From NCBI GenBank assembly GCA_018003315.1, contig JAGNEJ010000014.1:1-64000 (forward strand): a DNA stretch of 64,000 nt, given 5' to 3'. The position numbers were made by a program, and so were the translations under genes. The notes beneath the pieces were generated by a model. The model did no database searches. It saw only the letters and a program-made list of their open reading frames with translations, and was not told the origin of the DNA. The stretch comes from Verrucomicrobiales bacterium. GTDB taxonomy: Bacteria > Verrucomicrobiota > Verrucomicrobiia > Verrucomicrobiales > V1-33. Below are positions 45,334 through 54,244 of the stretch, in pieces (within the stretch, counting starts at the first letter, position 1; every line of letters begins with the position of its first letter).

Positions 45334-46356
45334 ATGAATCGCACCCTGTATTCCACCCTCCTTGCAGCTCCACTGCTGTTTGCCTTGCCGTCCGTTGCCC
45401 AGGAGCAGGCCAGTCAGCCGACCGCTCCTCCCATGCTTTCCGGGCAGCTTCACCTGAGCATCACCGATGGCAAAGGCGGCACGCAGACCATCCTGATTCC
45501 CGACAAGGAACCGCTGAAAATCGACCTGACGCCCTGGAAGGATTTCGTCGCCCGCGCGGGAGGGATCAGTGGCCTGGCGGAATCCGCCAATGCCGCATTT
45601 GAATCATGGGCCGGCGATTTTTCCCGCCGGCTGGCGGCTCACCAGCAGGCGAAAACGCCTTGGCTTGGCGTGGCGGTGCAGCCGCTGCCGCCATCCGCAG
45701 CGGCACAGTTTCCGGATTTGAAAGGGGCGGGTTTGATTGTGCGGGATGTCTCGCCGGGCAGTCCTGCCGCCGCGGCGGGCTTGCAGGCGGATGACGTGCT
45801 GGTGCGCCTCAAGGATCAGGTGCTGTTCAGTGAGGAGCAGTTGAAAAAGCTGGTGGCCAGCCTGGAGGTGGGCGCCGCGCTGGAGGTGGTCTGGCTGCAC
45901 GGCGGCAAGGAAACCAAAGCCCAATGCACCCTGGGAAATGCCCCGCATCGGGGATTCAACGAAGCCGTCGCCGCCGCCCTGCTGGGGCCAAAAAATGCGC
46001 AAGCATTCAGAAATGTAATGGGTCCGGATGGGGAGCAGCTGCTGGGGAAACTGCTGACCAATCCCCGGGTGCTGGAGCAGCTTCCCCGGCTGCAGGGCCT
46101 GCTGCGTGCGGGAGCCGAGGGCAGCCTGGATTTTTCCCAACTGCAAACCTTCCTGGAACAGGCCCGCCAAAGCGCGCCGGAATGGAAGTTTTTCATCGAG
46201 GAAATGGTGCGTGCTGCGCAGAGCGAAGCAGACCTCAACGCCATCGCAGAGCGGCTCAAGACGGAACTCGACGCCGTTTCCCCTGAAGTGCGGGAACGCG
46301 CGGCGGGGCTGCTACGGCAGGTGGTGGAGCGGCTGCAGAGAGCGGCTGGGAAATGA
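45334..46356 (+). CDS. Secreted PDZ-domain protein
   Basis: A 340-residue exported protein with signal peptide MNRTLYSTLLAAPLLFALPSVAQ. A PDZ domain is at residues ~110-200: WLGVAVQPLPPSAAAQFPDL, VRDVSPGSPAAAAGLQADDV and LVASLEVGAALEVVWLHGG, with the ligand-binding loop before WLGV. No protease domain (no catalytic Ser or His triad) is seen. The rest is Leu/Glu-rich helical sequence. As third gene after the ECF sigma/anti-sigma-like pair it may sense or deliver an envelope signal; this is inference. Confidence 0.82.
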   Translation: MNRTLYSTLLAAPLLFALPSVAQEQASQPTAPPMLSGQLHLSITDGKGGTQTILIPDKEPLKIDLTPWKDFVARAGGISGLAESANAAFESWAGDFSRRLAAHQQAKTPWLGVAVQPLPPSAAAQFPDLKGAGLIVRDVSPGSPAAAAGLQADDVLVRLKDQVLFSEEQLKKLVASLEVGAALEVVWLHGGKETKAQCTLGNAPHRGFNEAVAAALLGPKNAQAFRNVMGPDGEQLLGKLLTNPRVLEQLPRLQGLLRAGAEGSLDFSQLQTFLEQARQSAPEWKFFIEEMVRAAQSEADLNAIAERLKTELDAVSPEVRERAAGLLRQVVERLQRAAGK

Positions 46357-46390
46357 CCCGTATCCCTTGCGGCGGGGCTGCCGCACCGGC

Positions 46391-47167
46391 TCAGTCGCGC
46401 ATGTTGCGATAGCGATAGGCCCGGTAGCCCCAGTCGGCGAGCGGTTTGCGCATCAGCGGGTGGCGCTGCACTTTCCACATCGGCGGGCTGCCCGTTTCGT
46501 AAACAATCAGCGCCGTGTGCGCGGCATCATGCCATTGGGCAAACAGGAGCACGTGTTCGTTCCGGGTATTGAGAATGTCGCCCGGCAGCAGGTCGTCCCA
46601 GTTGGCGAGTTCGTCACAAAGCTGCGGAAGCTCGCGCGTCGAGTAGGACCGCGGCAGTCTCCAGCAGCGGGAAACAAACCCTGAGCAGTCGATGCCGACC
46701 GCGTGCCGGCTGACGGCCCCGTCCAGCAGTGCGCGTTTGCGCAGCGTGTAGATGTCCCCCGCGTACTTTCCGGCGGCCAGCCCGGCGTCGAATTCTTCCG
46801 GCGTGGAGAAGCCGCCCCATTGGTAGGGAATTCCCCGGTTCATCAAACCCGCCACCCACCAGCCAGGCAGCGTCATGGCTGGCTTGAATGCGGAATCCGG
46901 CGTGTCCACCCGGATGCCGTCCGGATCGATGCCGTGAAAGACATTCCGGCTGGTGGGCAGCCATTCATGCGTCAGATAGGCTTCCGCTAACTGCATGCTT
47001 TCGCTGCGCGTGGTGGGCGGAAACTGCGCGGAATCCAACGCCGGTCCGGAGTCGCGGCCCTTTTCCGGCACGTAGAGATAGGTGCTGCCGCGCAGGGACT
47101 GCGGGGAGGTCGTTTTGCAGCCGAAGCCAAATAGCCCAGCCGTCAGGAACAGAAGAGTGTTTCGCAT
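46391..47167 (-). CDS. NlpC/P60-family lipoprotein
   Basis: A 258-residue cell-wall cysteine peptidase. The start at 47167 gives a lipoprotein signal MRNTLLFLTAGLFGFGC. An uncharacterised segment follows, then the catalytic domain: PYQWGGFSTPEEF, the nucleophile in VGIDCSGFVSRCWRLP, LLPGDILNTRNEHVLLFAQW (catalytic His) and TALIVYETG. NlpC/P60 enzymes cut D-Glu-meso-DAP bonds in peptidoglycan. It is divergent from the PEP-CTERM region and upstream of the rhodanese gene. Confidence 0.9.
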   Translation of the reverse strand: MRNTLLFLTAGLFGFGCKTTSPQSLRGSTYLYVPEKGRDSGPALDSAQFPPTTRSESMQLAEAYLTHEWLPTSRNVFHGIDPDGIRVDTPDSAFKPAMTLPGWWVAGLMNRGIPYQWGGFSTPEEFDAGLAAGKYAGDIYTLRKRALLDGAVSRHAVGIDCSGFVSRCWRLPRSYSTRELPQLCDELANWDDLLPGDILNTRNEHVLLFAQWHDAAHTALIVYETGSPPMWKVQRHPLMRKPLADWGYRAYRYRNMRD

Positions 47168-47226
47168 GACAGGACGGAAAATCCGTCGCGACAGTGGGCG
47201 GAGCGACCCGGAGTGCAACCGGCAAA

Positions 47227-47670
47227 TCAGCGGCCCGCTTTCCACACCGGCCAGCCGCCATGCAGCACGCGGACCTTGTCCGGGTCCGGGTGCACCTGCC
47301 GGAGCTGCTCCGCCACCTCGTGACTGGCGGCGCATTGCTTCGCATCGCAGTAAATGACGACGGAGCGCTCCAAGTTGTCCTGCACGGCTTTCATCACTTC
47401 CAGAATCTGCGCATTAAACTGCTGCGGGTTGAGCGGCAGCGCACCGGGAATGTGTTCCATCTGATAGGCAGCCTGCTGCCGGGCATCAATCCAGAGAACC
47501 CCGCCATTGCGCTCCAGGGCCAGCGCCTCCGACAACGAAATTTCGCCCTCACCGGGAACTTCCTGCGCCAGATAGAGCGCGGGACGGGCAGGGTAGAAAA
47601 AATACGTCAAGGCAGCGGCAATTACGGCCATCGCCAGCAGGATGAGGGATTGGAGACACAGTTTGCGCAT
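47227..47670 (-). CDS. Membrane-anchored rhodanese-like protein
   Basis: A 147-residue protein with an N-terminal membrane segment (LCLQSLILLAMAVIAAALTY) and one rhodanese domain facing the periplasm: VLWIDARQQAAYQMEHIPGA and VVIYCDAKQCAASHEVAEQL, with Cys in the active-site loop, then VRVLHGGWPVWKAG. The loop Y-C-x4-C is a variant of the usual CRxGxR, so sulfur transfer is uncertain. Longer in-frame starts would read through the heptamer repeat and are rejected. Confidence 0.87.
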   Translation of the reverse strand: MRKLCLQSLILLAMAVIAAALTYFFYPARPALYLAQEVPGEGEISLSEALALERNGGVLWIDARQQAAYQMEHIPGALPLNPQQFNAQILEVMKAVQDNLERSVVIYCDAKQCAASHEVAEQLRQVHPDPDKVRVLHGGWPVWKAGR

Positions 47671-47715
47671 CGCGAGGTGGGAAAATGCAGCGGGACGGCG
47701 GGTGAGAATCCGGAG

Positions 47716-47760
47716 CAGGGAACAGGGAACAGGGAACAGGGAACAGGGAACAGGGAACAG
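47716..47760. repeat. Heptamer tandem repeat, six copies
   Basis: CAGGGAA is repeated six times without error, then a partial CAG. It begins 45 bases upstream of the rhodanese start. Confidence 0.95.
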
Positions 47761-48001
47761 CCGCCACGGGACGAATCGACAGCCCACCGGAGCAGGCACC
47801 GCAGCAACCGCATGGGCAAATTCAAATGGCACCGCGATTTGATGGCAAGCCTGGATTTGTCCGTTTTGCAAGCAAGGCGTCTGACCGGTGAGGCATCCCT
47901 TTCCGTCGGGCAGGGGGCGGTCCAGTACGGCTTTTTCCGGAGGAAAGGGGGGGTCGGTTTTTTGATTCGACGGCGCATTTTTGCTTGCCTCCCCGGCGAT
48001 C

Positions 48002-48047
48002 GTGGGGTTGGGTCAAAGCCCCAAGCAAGTTTTTGCTTCAACCCCAC
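48002..48047 (+). promoter_or_regulatory. Nested inverted repeat in the PEP-CTERM gene leader
   Basis: An outer 9-bp perfect repeat (GTGGGGTTG ... CAACCCCAC) encloses a second hairpin AAGCAA-GTTT-TTGCTT (48023-48038). A competing GGGG/CCCC pairing also exists inside. The structure ends 13 bases before the ATG at 48061, so if transcribed it would shape the ribosome-binding region. No clear Shine-Dalgarno site is seen. Confidence 0.5.
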
Positions 48048-48060
48048 CGTTCGCAACTCC

Positions 48061-50427
48061 ATGAACCCCAGTAAAACCTCCTGTCGCTTTCTCCTCGCCG
48101 CCGCCTTGCCAATTTGTTTCCTGGCACCGCATGCCTTCGCCATCAATGGCGTCACCAAGGCGAATAATTCAGACAATCTCAACCTCGGGTCCAGTTGGAC
48201 CGGCGGCACCGCACCCGATGGCACCGATAGCAACGCTGGCGCTGCCGTATTCGATACCTCCATTATCGGAACCAGTGCGGCGACCTATACCCTCGGCGGC
48301 GATGTCACCTGGGGCATGGTCCGCGTGGACCGCGACGCACCCACCTCCGGTTCGCTGATCACCATTACCGGTGCGAACACCATCACCCTCAACGGCAACA
48401 CCACCGTCGGTGGCTCCAGCCGTGCCGATGCCATCCTGCTGAACTCCGGAGTGGGTTCGCCTCTGGAGATTGATTCCAACATTAAACTTGGAGGGACAGT
48501 CGGTGGGACGGAATTCTTCACCGCCTCCCGGAATCTGACTCTGGATGGCAATGTGGATCTCAACGGTGTGAACCTGAATGCCTTCACGGCCGGAGGCACC
48601 TCCAAGTACAATGGGATCCTTTCCAACTCCAGCCCTTTGGTTGCCAGCAGCTTGACCAAATCCGGCAACGGTGAGTTGATCCTGGCCAACTCCAACACCT
48701 ACAACGGCACCACCACTTTCAATGGCGGCATTGTCCGGGCTGCCAACTCCGACACGGTCTTTAGCACCAGCGCCATCACCGTGACGAGCAACACCACCCT
48801 CGCCACCGCCGACGGCGGCGGCGCGCGCAACATTGGCAATGGCGTCACCGTCAATGCGGCTAGGGTCCTCACCTTGGACGGCGGTTTCGCGGATCTGACC
48901 CTGTCCGGCAACATCGACGGCGGGGGCGGTCTAACCAAGGCCTCCATCGGAAACGTCATCCTTTCCGGCACCAACTCCTACACCGGGGCCACCACGATCA
49001 ACAGTGCCGCTGGCGGGCTGCAAATCAGCGGTGCCACCAACACCGGTGCGGGCAATGTGACGATCCTTGGTGTCGGCGGGCTCACCATCAGAACTGGCGG
49101 CAGCCTAACCACCACCGGTGTCCTGGCACGCGGTAGCGCGGTGGGGGGGAATCTCGTCGTGGAAAATGGTGGGATGCTCAATGTTGGCACGGCCAACATT
49201 TCGTGGAACACCAGCACGTTCAAGGTGGATGGCACCATGAATGTTGGGACTGGCGGACTGAACATCACCACGAACGCCACCACCACCATCTCCGGTTCGG
49301 GTGCCATTGCTGCCGACGTATTTACCACCGGCAACGCCAACACCACGGTCAACTTCACCAATACGGGCTCGATGACGCTGTTCACCAGAATGTCGGTAGG
49401 CGGTGCCCTCGGAAATAATCCAGGCACCCTCGTCGTCAACCAAAGCGCAGGCACGATCAACACACCCACGCTGAAGCTGGGGGAAGATACTTCCGAAGGT
49501 CCACGCAGCGACATGGGAAGCAGAACATTCAACCTCACCGGCGGCCGGATCAATATCGGCTCCGGTGGCATCATCGCGGGCACTGGTGCCGCGGGTAAGG
49601 CAGTCAATCTCGGGGTCGGCACCGTGGGTGCAACCTCCCATTGGGGCAGCATTTTGAACATGGCCCTGACCGACGCAGGCACCGGAACGACCTTCGATAC
49701 CTTGGATGCCGTGGATGGCCTCACCCCGCGTAAAATCGGCCTTTCCGGCAACCTGACGGGAGCCGGTTCGCTTGTGAAGACGGGAGCCGGCACGCTGGTG
49801 CTCAGCGGGGCGGCCAACAGCTATGCGGGCACCACCACCGTCAACGGCGGCACCCTGCTCGTCAGCGGGACGAATACCGGACTTGGTTTGGTGACGGTGG
49901 GAAGCGGCGGCACCCTGGGCGGCAGCGGATCGCTGGCGGCCAACTTGAGCGTCAGTGGCATTTTGGCACCCGGGGAGTCCATCGAATCGCTGGGTGTAGG
50001 CAGTGTCACTTTCAACAACAATTCCACCTTCGCCTACGAACTGGATTCCTCGGTATCGAACACTGGCGATTTGCTGGATTCCACCGGCTCCCTCGATCTC
50101 AATGGAACCGTGATTCTGACGCTGACCGATATTCCCGGCGGAATCTTGGTGCCCGGTTCCAAGCTGACCCTCATCAACTACGCAGGAGCATGGAACAACG
50201 GCACGTTCACTTACAATGGCGGTCCGCTGGCAGACGACGCGACCTTTGTTCTGGGAGCCAACCAGTGGCAGTTCAACTATAACGACACCTCCGGGGGCGG
50301 CAACTTTGCTCCGGACCAGGCCGGAGCGACGAGCTTTGTGACCATGACCGTGGTACCCGAACCTGGAGCAACCACCCTGCTCGCTGGGTTGGCTGCGCTG
50401 TTTCTGATGCGCCGCCGCCGCGCTTGA
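48061..50427 (+). CDS. PEP-CTERM protein with autotransporter-associated beta-strand repeats
   Basis: A 788-residue surface or exported matrix protein. The signal peptide is RFLLAAALPICFLAPHAFA. The Gly/Thr/Asn-rich passenger is a predicted beta-helix with the autotransporter-associated repeat LTKSGNGELILANSNTYNG, its copies LTKASIGNVILSGTNSYTG and LVKTGAGTLVLSGAANSYAG, and looser ones between. The C-terminus is a PEP-CTERM sorting signal: VVPEPGATTLLAGLAALFLM followed by RRRRA, processed by an exosortase/archaeosortase-like system when present. No exosortase gene is in this window. A terminator follows. Confidence 0.93.
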   Translation: MNPSKTSCRFLLAAALPICFLAPHAFAINGVTKANNSDNLNLGSSWTGGTAPDGTDSNAGAAVFDTSIIGTSAATYTLGGDVTWGMVRVDRDAPTSGSLITITGANTITLNGNTTVGGSSRADAILLNSGVGSPLEIDSNIKLGGTVGGTEFFTASRNLTLDGNVDLNGVNLNAFTAGGTSKYNGILSNSSPLVASSLTKSGNGELILANSNTYNGTTTFNGGIVRAANSDTVFSTSAITVTSNTTLATADGGGARNIGNGVTVNAARVLTLDGGFADLTLSGNIDGGGGLTKASIGNVILSGTNSYTGATTINSAAGGLQISGATNTGAGNVTILGVGGLTIRTGGSLTTTGVLARGSAVGGNLVVENGGMLNVGTANISWNTSTFKVDGTMNVGTGGLNITTNATTTISGSGAIAADVFTTGNANTTVNFTNTGSMTLFTRMSVGGALGNNPGTLVVNQSAGTINTPTLKLGEDTSEGPRSDMGSRTFNLTGGRINIGSGGIIAGTGAAGKAVNLGVGTVGATSHWGSILNMALTDAGTGTTFDTLDAVDGLTPRKIGLSGNLTGAGSLVKTGAGTLVLSGAANSYAGTTTVNGGTLLVSGTNTGLGLVTVGSGGTLGGSGSLAANLSVSGILAPGESIESLGVGSVTFNNNSTFAYELDSSVSNTGDLLDSTGSLDLNGTVILTLTDIPGGILVPGSKLTLINYAGAWNNGTFTYNGGPLADDATFVLGANQWQFNYNDTSGGGNFAPDQAGATSFVTMTVVPEPGATTLLAGLAALFLMRRRRA

Positions 50428-50470
50428 TTCTACCGCCGCGCTTTTTCCGGCAGCCTCCCCCTATTTTGAG

Positions 50471-50515
50471 CCCCCTGCACCCGCCCACAGTGGTCGGAGG
50501 CAGGGGGTCTTTTTT
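50471..50515 (+). terminator. Terminator after the PEP-CTERM gene
   Basis: CCCCCTGC (50471-50478) pairs with GCAGGGGG (50500-50507), followed by a TCTTTTTT run. The 21-base loop is large. Confidence 0.7.
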
Positions 50516-50658
50516 GAGCCAGGTGCAAAGCGTTCTGCCCGCCGACGGAGGTGCATCTGTGCGGTTGGGGTCGTTCGCGGAGAGGCTCTCCTCTCGCTGA
50601 TTGCTCGCGGACAACCCTCCGGCTTGCCCCATTCAATCGCTCTGAACGAACAATGGAA

Positions 50659-53600
50659 TCAGGGCCGGGACACATGCAGCCGGGCGAAGCGCCGGGCCGC
50701 ACCGGCAGTGTCCTCGACGACGACGCGTTCCCACACGACATCAATGGCGGTGACCACCGGAGTGCCGGTGGCATTCTGCCACTCTGCAGTATTGGAAGAA
50801 AACTGCGGAGTGACGGTGATGCCGGGATTGCCGGTGCCGCGGCGGCGGAGGTATTCGATGCGGAGGCGGGCGGCGGCCCCGGTGCCGGTGTGGCTGACGT
50901 GAGGCAGACCGGCGGTTCCGCTTCCGGGAGTCAGGGTGGACTGAACTTCGGCGGCACCGGGATTCAGGGCACAGGCGAACTCGATGAGATTGGCGAGGCC
51001 GTCGTTGTCAGGATCAAGGAGCGGCGGGAACGTGGTGCCATCCAGACCCTGCGCTGCGGCCCAGCGCGCGTAGGCATCACCCAGCAGCAACACATAGTCG
51101 CCTCGGGTTTCATTGCCGGAGACTCCGGCCAGTCGAAGGCGATAGGTGGTGCCCTGCACGGCGTTGAAATTCAGTGCTGCCGGCGTGGTGGTGGTGGAGA
51201 GCGCGCTGGCAACGTTTGTCAGCGCACTGACGGCGCTGCCCGTGAAGACATCGAGCCGCGACTGAAAATTGCTCCCGGTGCTGTCGAGGGTCACCGGGGC
51301 GGAGGCGGGTGCCGTCCAGTTCCACCAGACGGAATTGGGGCCCGCCGGTTCGCCCGCTTCCGTGCCAGCAGCGGCATTGCTGCCCTGCCGGGTGGCGCCG
51401 ATGGCACTGCCGAGCGTTGCAGCGGATGCAAAGGCATCGTGAGGCGGCGGCGTGTAGTGGGTGCGCAGGTTGAGTGTGAGGTTGCCGCGCCGCGCCCCGC
51501 GATAAATCGAACCCGCTGCCTGGATGCAATAAACGATGCCGGCACCGCCGTTGAAAAACAGCCGGTGCCGCGGATCGATGTCGCCGTCGAAAAACAGTTT
51601 TGTGCTCACAGCGCGACTGGTGAGGCTGCCGCCGGGCGGGAAGCTGCCGGTGAAGGCCCGGCACACCGCGCCGTGGTCGCTGCCGATGGTGTTCACTTCC
51701 ACGAGTCCGGACGCGGGCGCCGTCCAGCGCCACCATGTCGTGTTGTCACCAGCGTTGAGTGGCTCGCTGAACTCCGGCGTGGCCACGGCGTCCAACACCT
51801 GGCTGGACGCGGTGGCCGCGGAACCCCAATCGAGGGCATTCGCAAAGTGGTCATTGCCCGGGGGTGGGGGCATCGAAAGATCCAGACCGACGGCGACATC
51901 TTGGAGGGAGACGATCCGGAAAAAATAGACGGTGTCGGCGACGGTATCGAAGGTGAGGTGGAGCAGCGGTGGAGGGCCGTTGAGAAGATTGTCGCTGTTG
52001 ATGGTGGCCACCTCCGTGAGCGCATTGAATGCGGAGCCGGTGAAAACGTGCAGGTAAGTGACGACGAGAGGAGTGGCCGCCATGCGCAGCCATGCGCGTC
52101 CGGTGGCGGGTGCCCTCCACTTCCACCAGACGGACTTGCCGTAGCCAGGCGGGGGCTCGCCGCTCTGCTGCGTGGAATTTTCCGTGCTGCCGACGACGGA
52201 AAATCCGGACGCAGCGCCGACATCCGCTGCATCGGCGAAGTCGTCGTTGGCCGGAACCAGATTCCAGCGCAGGGTGAAATACCCCTGCGTGTTCGCATCG
52301 TTGCCGCCGACCTGCACATAGTAGGCGGTGCCCGCATCCACATTGAGGTTCACCTGGCTGAGCGTCGGGGCAGCGAGTCCGGGCGCATTGTCATTCAGGC
52401 CAAGCAGGGTCAGACTGCCGGGGGCGTTTCCGGCATAGACGGCGAGCACGGTGTCGAAGGTTGCGGCGGAGGTGTAAAATTTCGCCCGGGAGCTCGTCGG
52501 CGGTGTCCAGCGGTACCATGCCGTGCGGCTCCCCATCGGTGCCGGATGCGGCTCTCCGGCTTCGCTGGTGAAGAGGATGTTGTGATGGTTGGTGAAGGTC
52601 GCCGCGGCTGTGGTGCCGGTGACGGGGGAGGCAAAGGCGTCGTTGGTCCCGGGAGTTACCGCCCGCAGCGTCACCGCGACGAGTGCGTTCGCGGCGGAGG
52701 CCGGGGAAATCTGAACCATGTGGGTCTCCCCGGCGTTGAAGGGAAAGTAGAGCGAACCACCGGTCTGGCTGACTACGGGATGGAGCGCCGCGAGGGCGGT
52801 GCCGGTATAAACGCAGGCACGCACCGGGGCGGCGGACACCAGACTCAACTCCGCAATGCCTCCCGCCGCCGGAGTCCAACTCAGCCAGACCGTGCCCGGA
52901 TGGAATCCTCCCGGTGCCGGCTCTCCGGCTTCCAGCGTTGCTCCTGTCAGGTTGAGCCAGGGCGAATTGCGCGGCAGCGCCGCAGCGAATGCGAACGGAG
53001 CCGCGAAATTGTCGTAAAGGGGCGCGGGCGCGGCGGTCAGGGCCAGGGTCAGGTTTCCCTGCGTCACTGCCTGGCCGGAAGCCCCCCCGGCCTGAATAAA
53101 ATACTGCGTGCCGGCGAGAGCATTGAATTCGATCACCGCAATGGAATTGGGGTTGCTTTCGTTCGACACCACTTTTGTCAGGGCATCGAGCGAGTTTCCG
53201 GCGTAGATCGTCAGGACCGGTTTGAACGCGGAGCCGGTGCGATCCACACGGACGCCGGTGTCTGCGGGGGCGGTCCATTTCCACCAGACGGTGGCCGTGG
53301 TGCCCGGGGGGAAGGTCTCACCCGGCTGGGTGCTGGCATTGACATTCGTGCCGCTGGCCGACTGTGGCAACGCCGACGGAATGGCAGCCGCGGACGCGAA
53401 GGAGTCGTTGGCCGGTGGAGGTGCCAGCGTGACCCCGACGGACAATGTACCGGTTTCGCCCTCATAGCCGCCCGCTTGAATCCACAACACCTGCCCGGCC
53501 GCCAGCACGGCGGTGCAGCGGCTGTGGTCTTCCAACCCGTCCTGGTCGTTCGCGTCCAGTTGTGTCAGGTTCGCGAGCGTGGTGCCGGAATAAATGGCCA

Positions 53601-53886
53601 GCACGGTATCGAAATCGCTGCCCGCGGTCGTCACCGTGACCTCTCCCGCCTCCAGGGCGGTCCATTTCCACCAGACGGTGGCTCCGATCTGGAGCGGCAG
53701 CGGCTCGGAGGCTTCGACGGTGGCTTCACCATTGGTGCCTGTGACTGTGGCTGGATTGGCTGAAGCGAGGTCCGCTGCCGCGGCGAACGGATCATTGCTC
53801 GGTGGTGCGGCCATGGCAACACCACCGACACTTGTCAGGATGGCGGCGGCAAGGCGCCCCACCCCAACGGTAACGCCTGCATTCAT
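50659..53886 (-). CDS. Large secreted protein of seven tandem beta domains
   Basis: A 1075-residue exported protein. A signal peptide ends near GGVAMA. Seven repeats of about 115-140 residues follow, each opening with a (N/Y/H)D-x-F motif (NDPFAAAADL, NDSFASAAAI, YDNFAAPFAF, NDAFASPVTG, NDDFADAADV, NDHFANALDW, HDAFASAATL). They share a core WWKWTAP and later DTVLAIYSG-type and YFIQAGG-type strands. Each is a probable jelly-roll/PPC-like beta domain. The last ~130 residues carry DPDNDGLANLIEFACALNP and a trailing beta domain ending in RRFARLHVSRP, common in Verrucomicrobiota secreted proteins. Function unknown, likely adhesion or glycan binding. The start is ATG 53886. Confidence 0.8.
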   Translation of the reverse strand: MNAGVTVGVGRLAAAILTSVGGVAMAAPPSNDPFAAAADLASANPATVTGTNGEATVEASEPLPLQIGATVWWKWTALEAGEVTVTTAGSDFDTVLAIYSGTTLANLTQLDANDQDGLEDHSRCTAVLAAGQVLWIQAGGYEGETGTLSVGVTLAPPPANDSFASAAAIPSALPQSASGTNVNASTQPGETFPPGTTATVWWKWTAPADTGVRVDRTGSAFKPVLTIYAGNSLDALTKVVSNESNPNSIAVIEFNALAGTQYFIQAGGASGQAVTQGNLTLALTAAPAPLYDNFAAPFAFAAALPRNSPWLNLTGATLEAGEPAPGGFHPGTVWLSWTPAAGGIAELSLVSAAPVRACVYTGTALAALHPVVSQTGGSLYFPFNAGETHMVQISPASAANALVAVTLRAVTPGTNDAFASPVTGTTAAATFTNHHNILFTSEAGEPHPAPMGSRTAWYRWTPPTSSRAKFYTSAATFDTVLAVYAGNAPGSLTLLGLNDNAPGLAAPTLSQVNLNVDAGTAYYVQVGGNDANTQGYFTLRWNLVPANDDFADAADVGAASGFSVVGSTENSTQQSGEPPPGYGKSVWWKWRAPATGRAWLRMAATPLVVTYLHVFTGSAFNALTEVATINSDNLLNGPPPLLHLTFDTVADTVYFFRIVSLQDVAVGLDLSMPPPPGNDHFANALDWGSAATASSQVLDAVATPEFSEPLNAGDNTTWWRWTAPASGLVEVNTIGSDHGAVCRAFTGSFPPGGSLTSRAVSTKLFFDGDIDPRHRLFFNGGAGIVYCIQAAGSIYRGARRGNLTLNLRTHYTPPPHDAFASAATLGSAIGATRQGSNAAAGTEAGEPAGPNSVWWNWTAPASAPVTLDSTGSNFQSRLDVFTGSAVSALTNVASALSTTTTPAALNFNAVQGTTYRLRLAGVSGNETRGDYVLLLGDAYARWAAAQGLDGTTFPPLLDPDNDGLANLIEFACALNPGAAEVQSTLTPGSGTAGLPHVSHTGTGAAARLRIEYLRRRGTGNPGITVTPQFSSNTAEWQNATGTPVVTAIDVVWERVVVEDTAGAARRFARLHVSRP

Positions 53887-54244
53887 GTTCCACCATACTA
53901 CACCGGCCACTCGATTTCAACTTCCGACTGCGCCACGGAACCGGGCCTGGAGCCATCCGCGGGGAAGTTGCCGCCCTTGCAGGCGGTTCAGACCGCATTT
54001 GAGGACCATCCGGAACGTTGCGGTCAAACCCTCGAAATAAAACCAATCGAAAGAGACATCTCCTTGAAGATCAATGAAAAACACCATGTCCGCCGCCCTT
54101 CTGCAGAATGCATCACCAAGCCTCTGCGCGGCAAAATTTTCAACGGGGTATTTTTTTCTGGACTTCATTCCGTGATTCCACTAATTTCCCCGGCAAAGGT
54201 TTCCGACCTGAAACGATTTTATCATCCCAACCAGCCACCAAACC
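53887..54244. other. 358-base divergent gap
   Basis: The upstream region of two divergent secreted-protein genes. It is AT-richer near 54050-54240. I see no gene, convincing hairpin or repeat in it. Confidence 0.5.

Larger units (their letters stand above)
47671..48060. other. 390-base gap with heptamer repeat and structured leader
   Basis: No convincing gene. It holds the upstream regions of the divergent rhodanese and PEP-CTERM genes, a 7-base tandem repeat array and a nested inverted repeat just before the PEP-CTERM start. Confidence 0.6.

Noticed and set aside
46357-46390. Hairpin TGCGGC-GGGGCT-GCCGCA as terminator between convergent genes
   Set aside because: No T-run on either strand follows the stem.
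47716-47760. CRISPR-like array
   Set aside because: The repeats are only seven bases and have no spacers, so this is a simple tandem repeat.
50551-53763. Open frame of 1070 codons on the plus strand
   Set aside because: It is antisense to the seven-repeat secreted protein. The minus frame has clear repeated domains and a signal peptide, while the plus frame is Arg/Gly-rich and without recognisable motifs.
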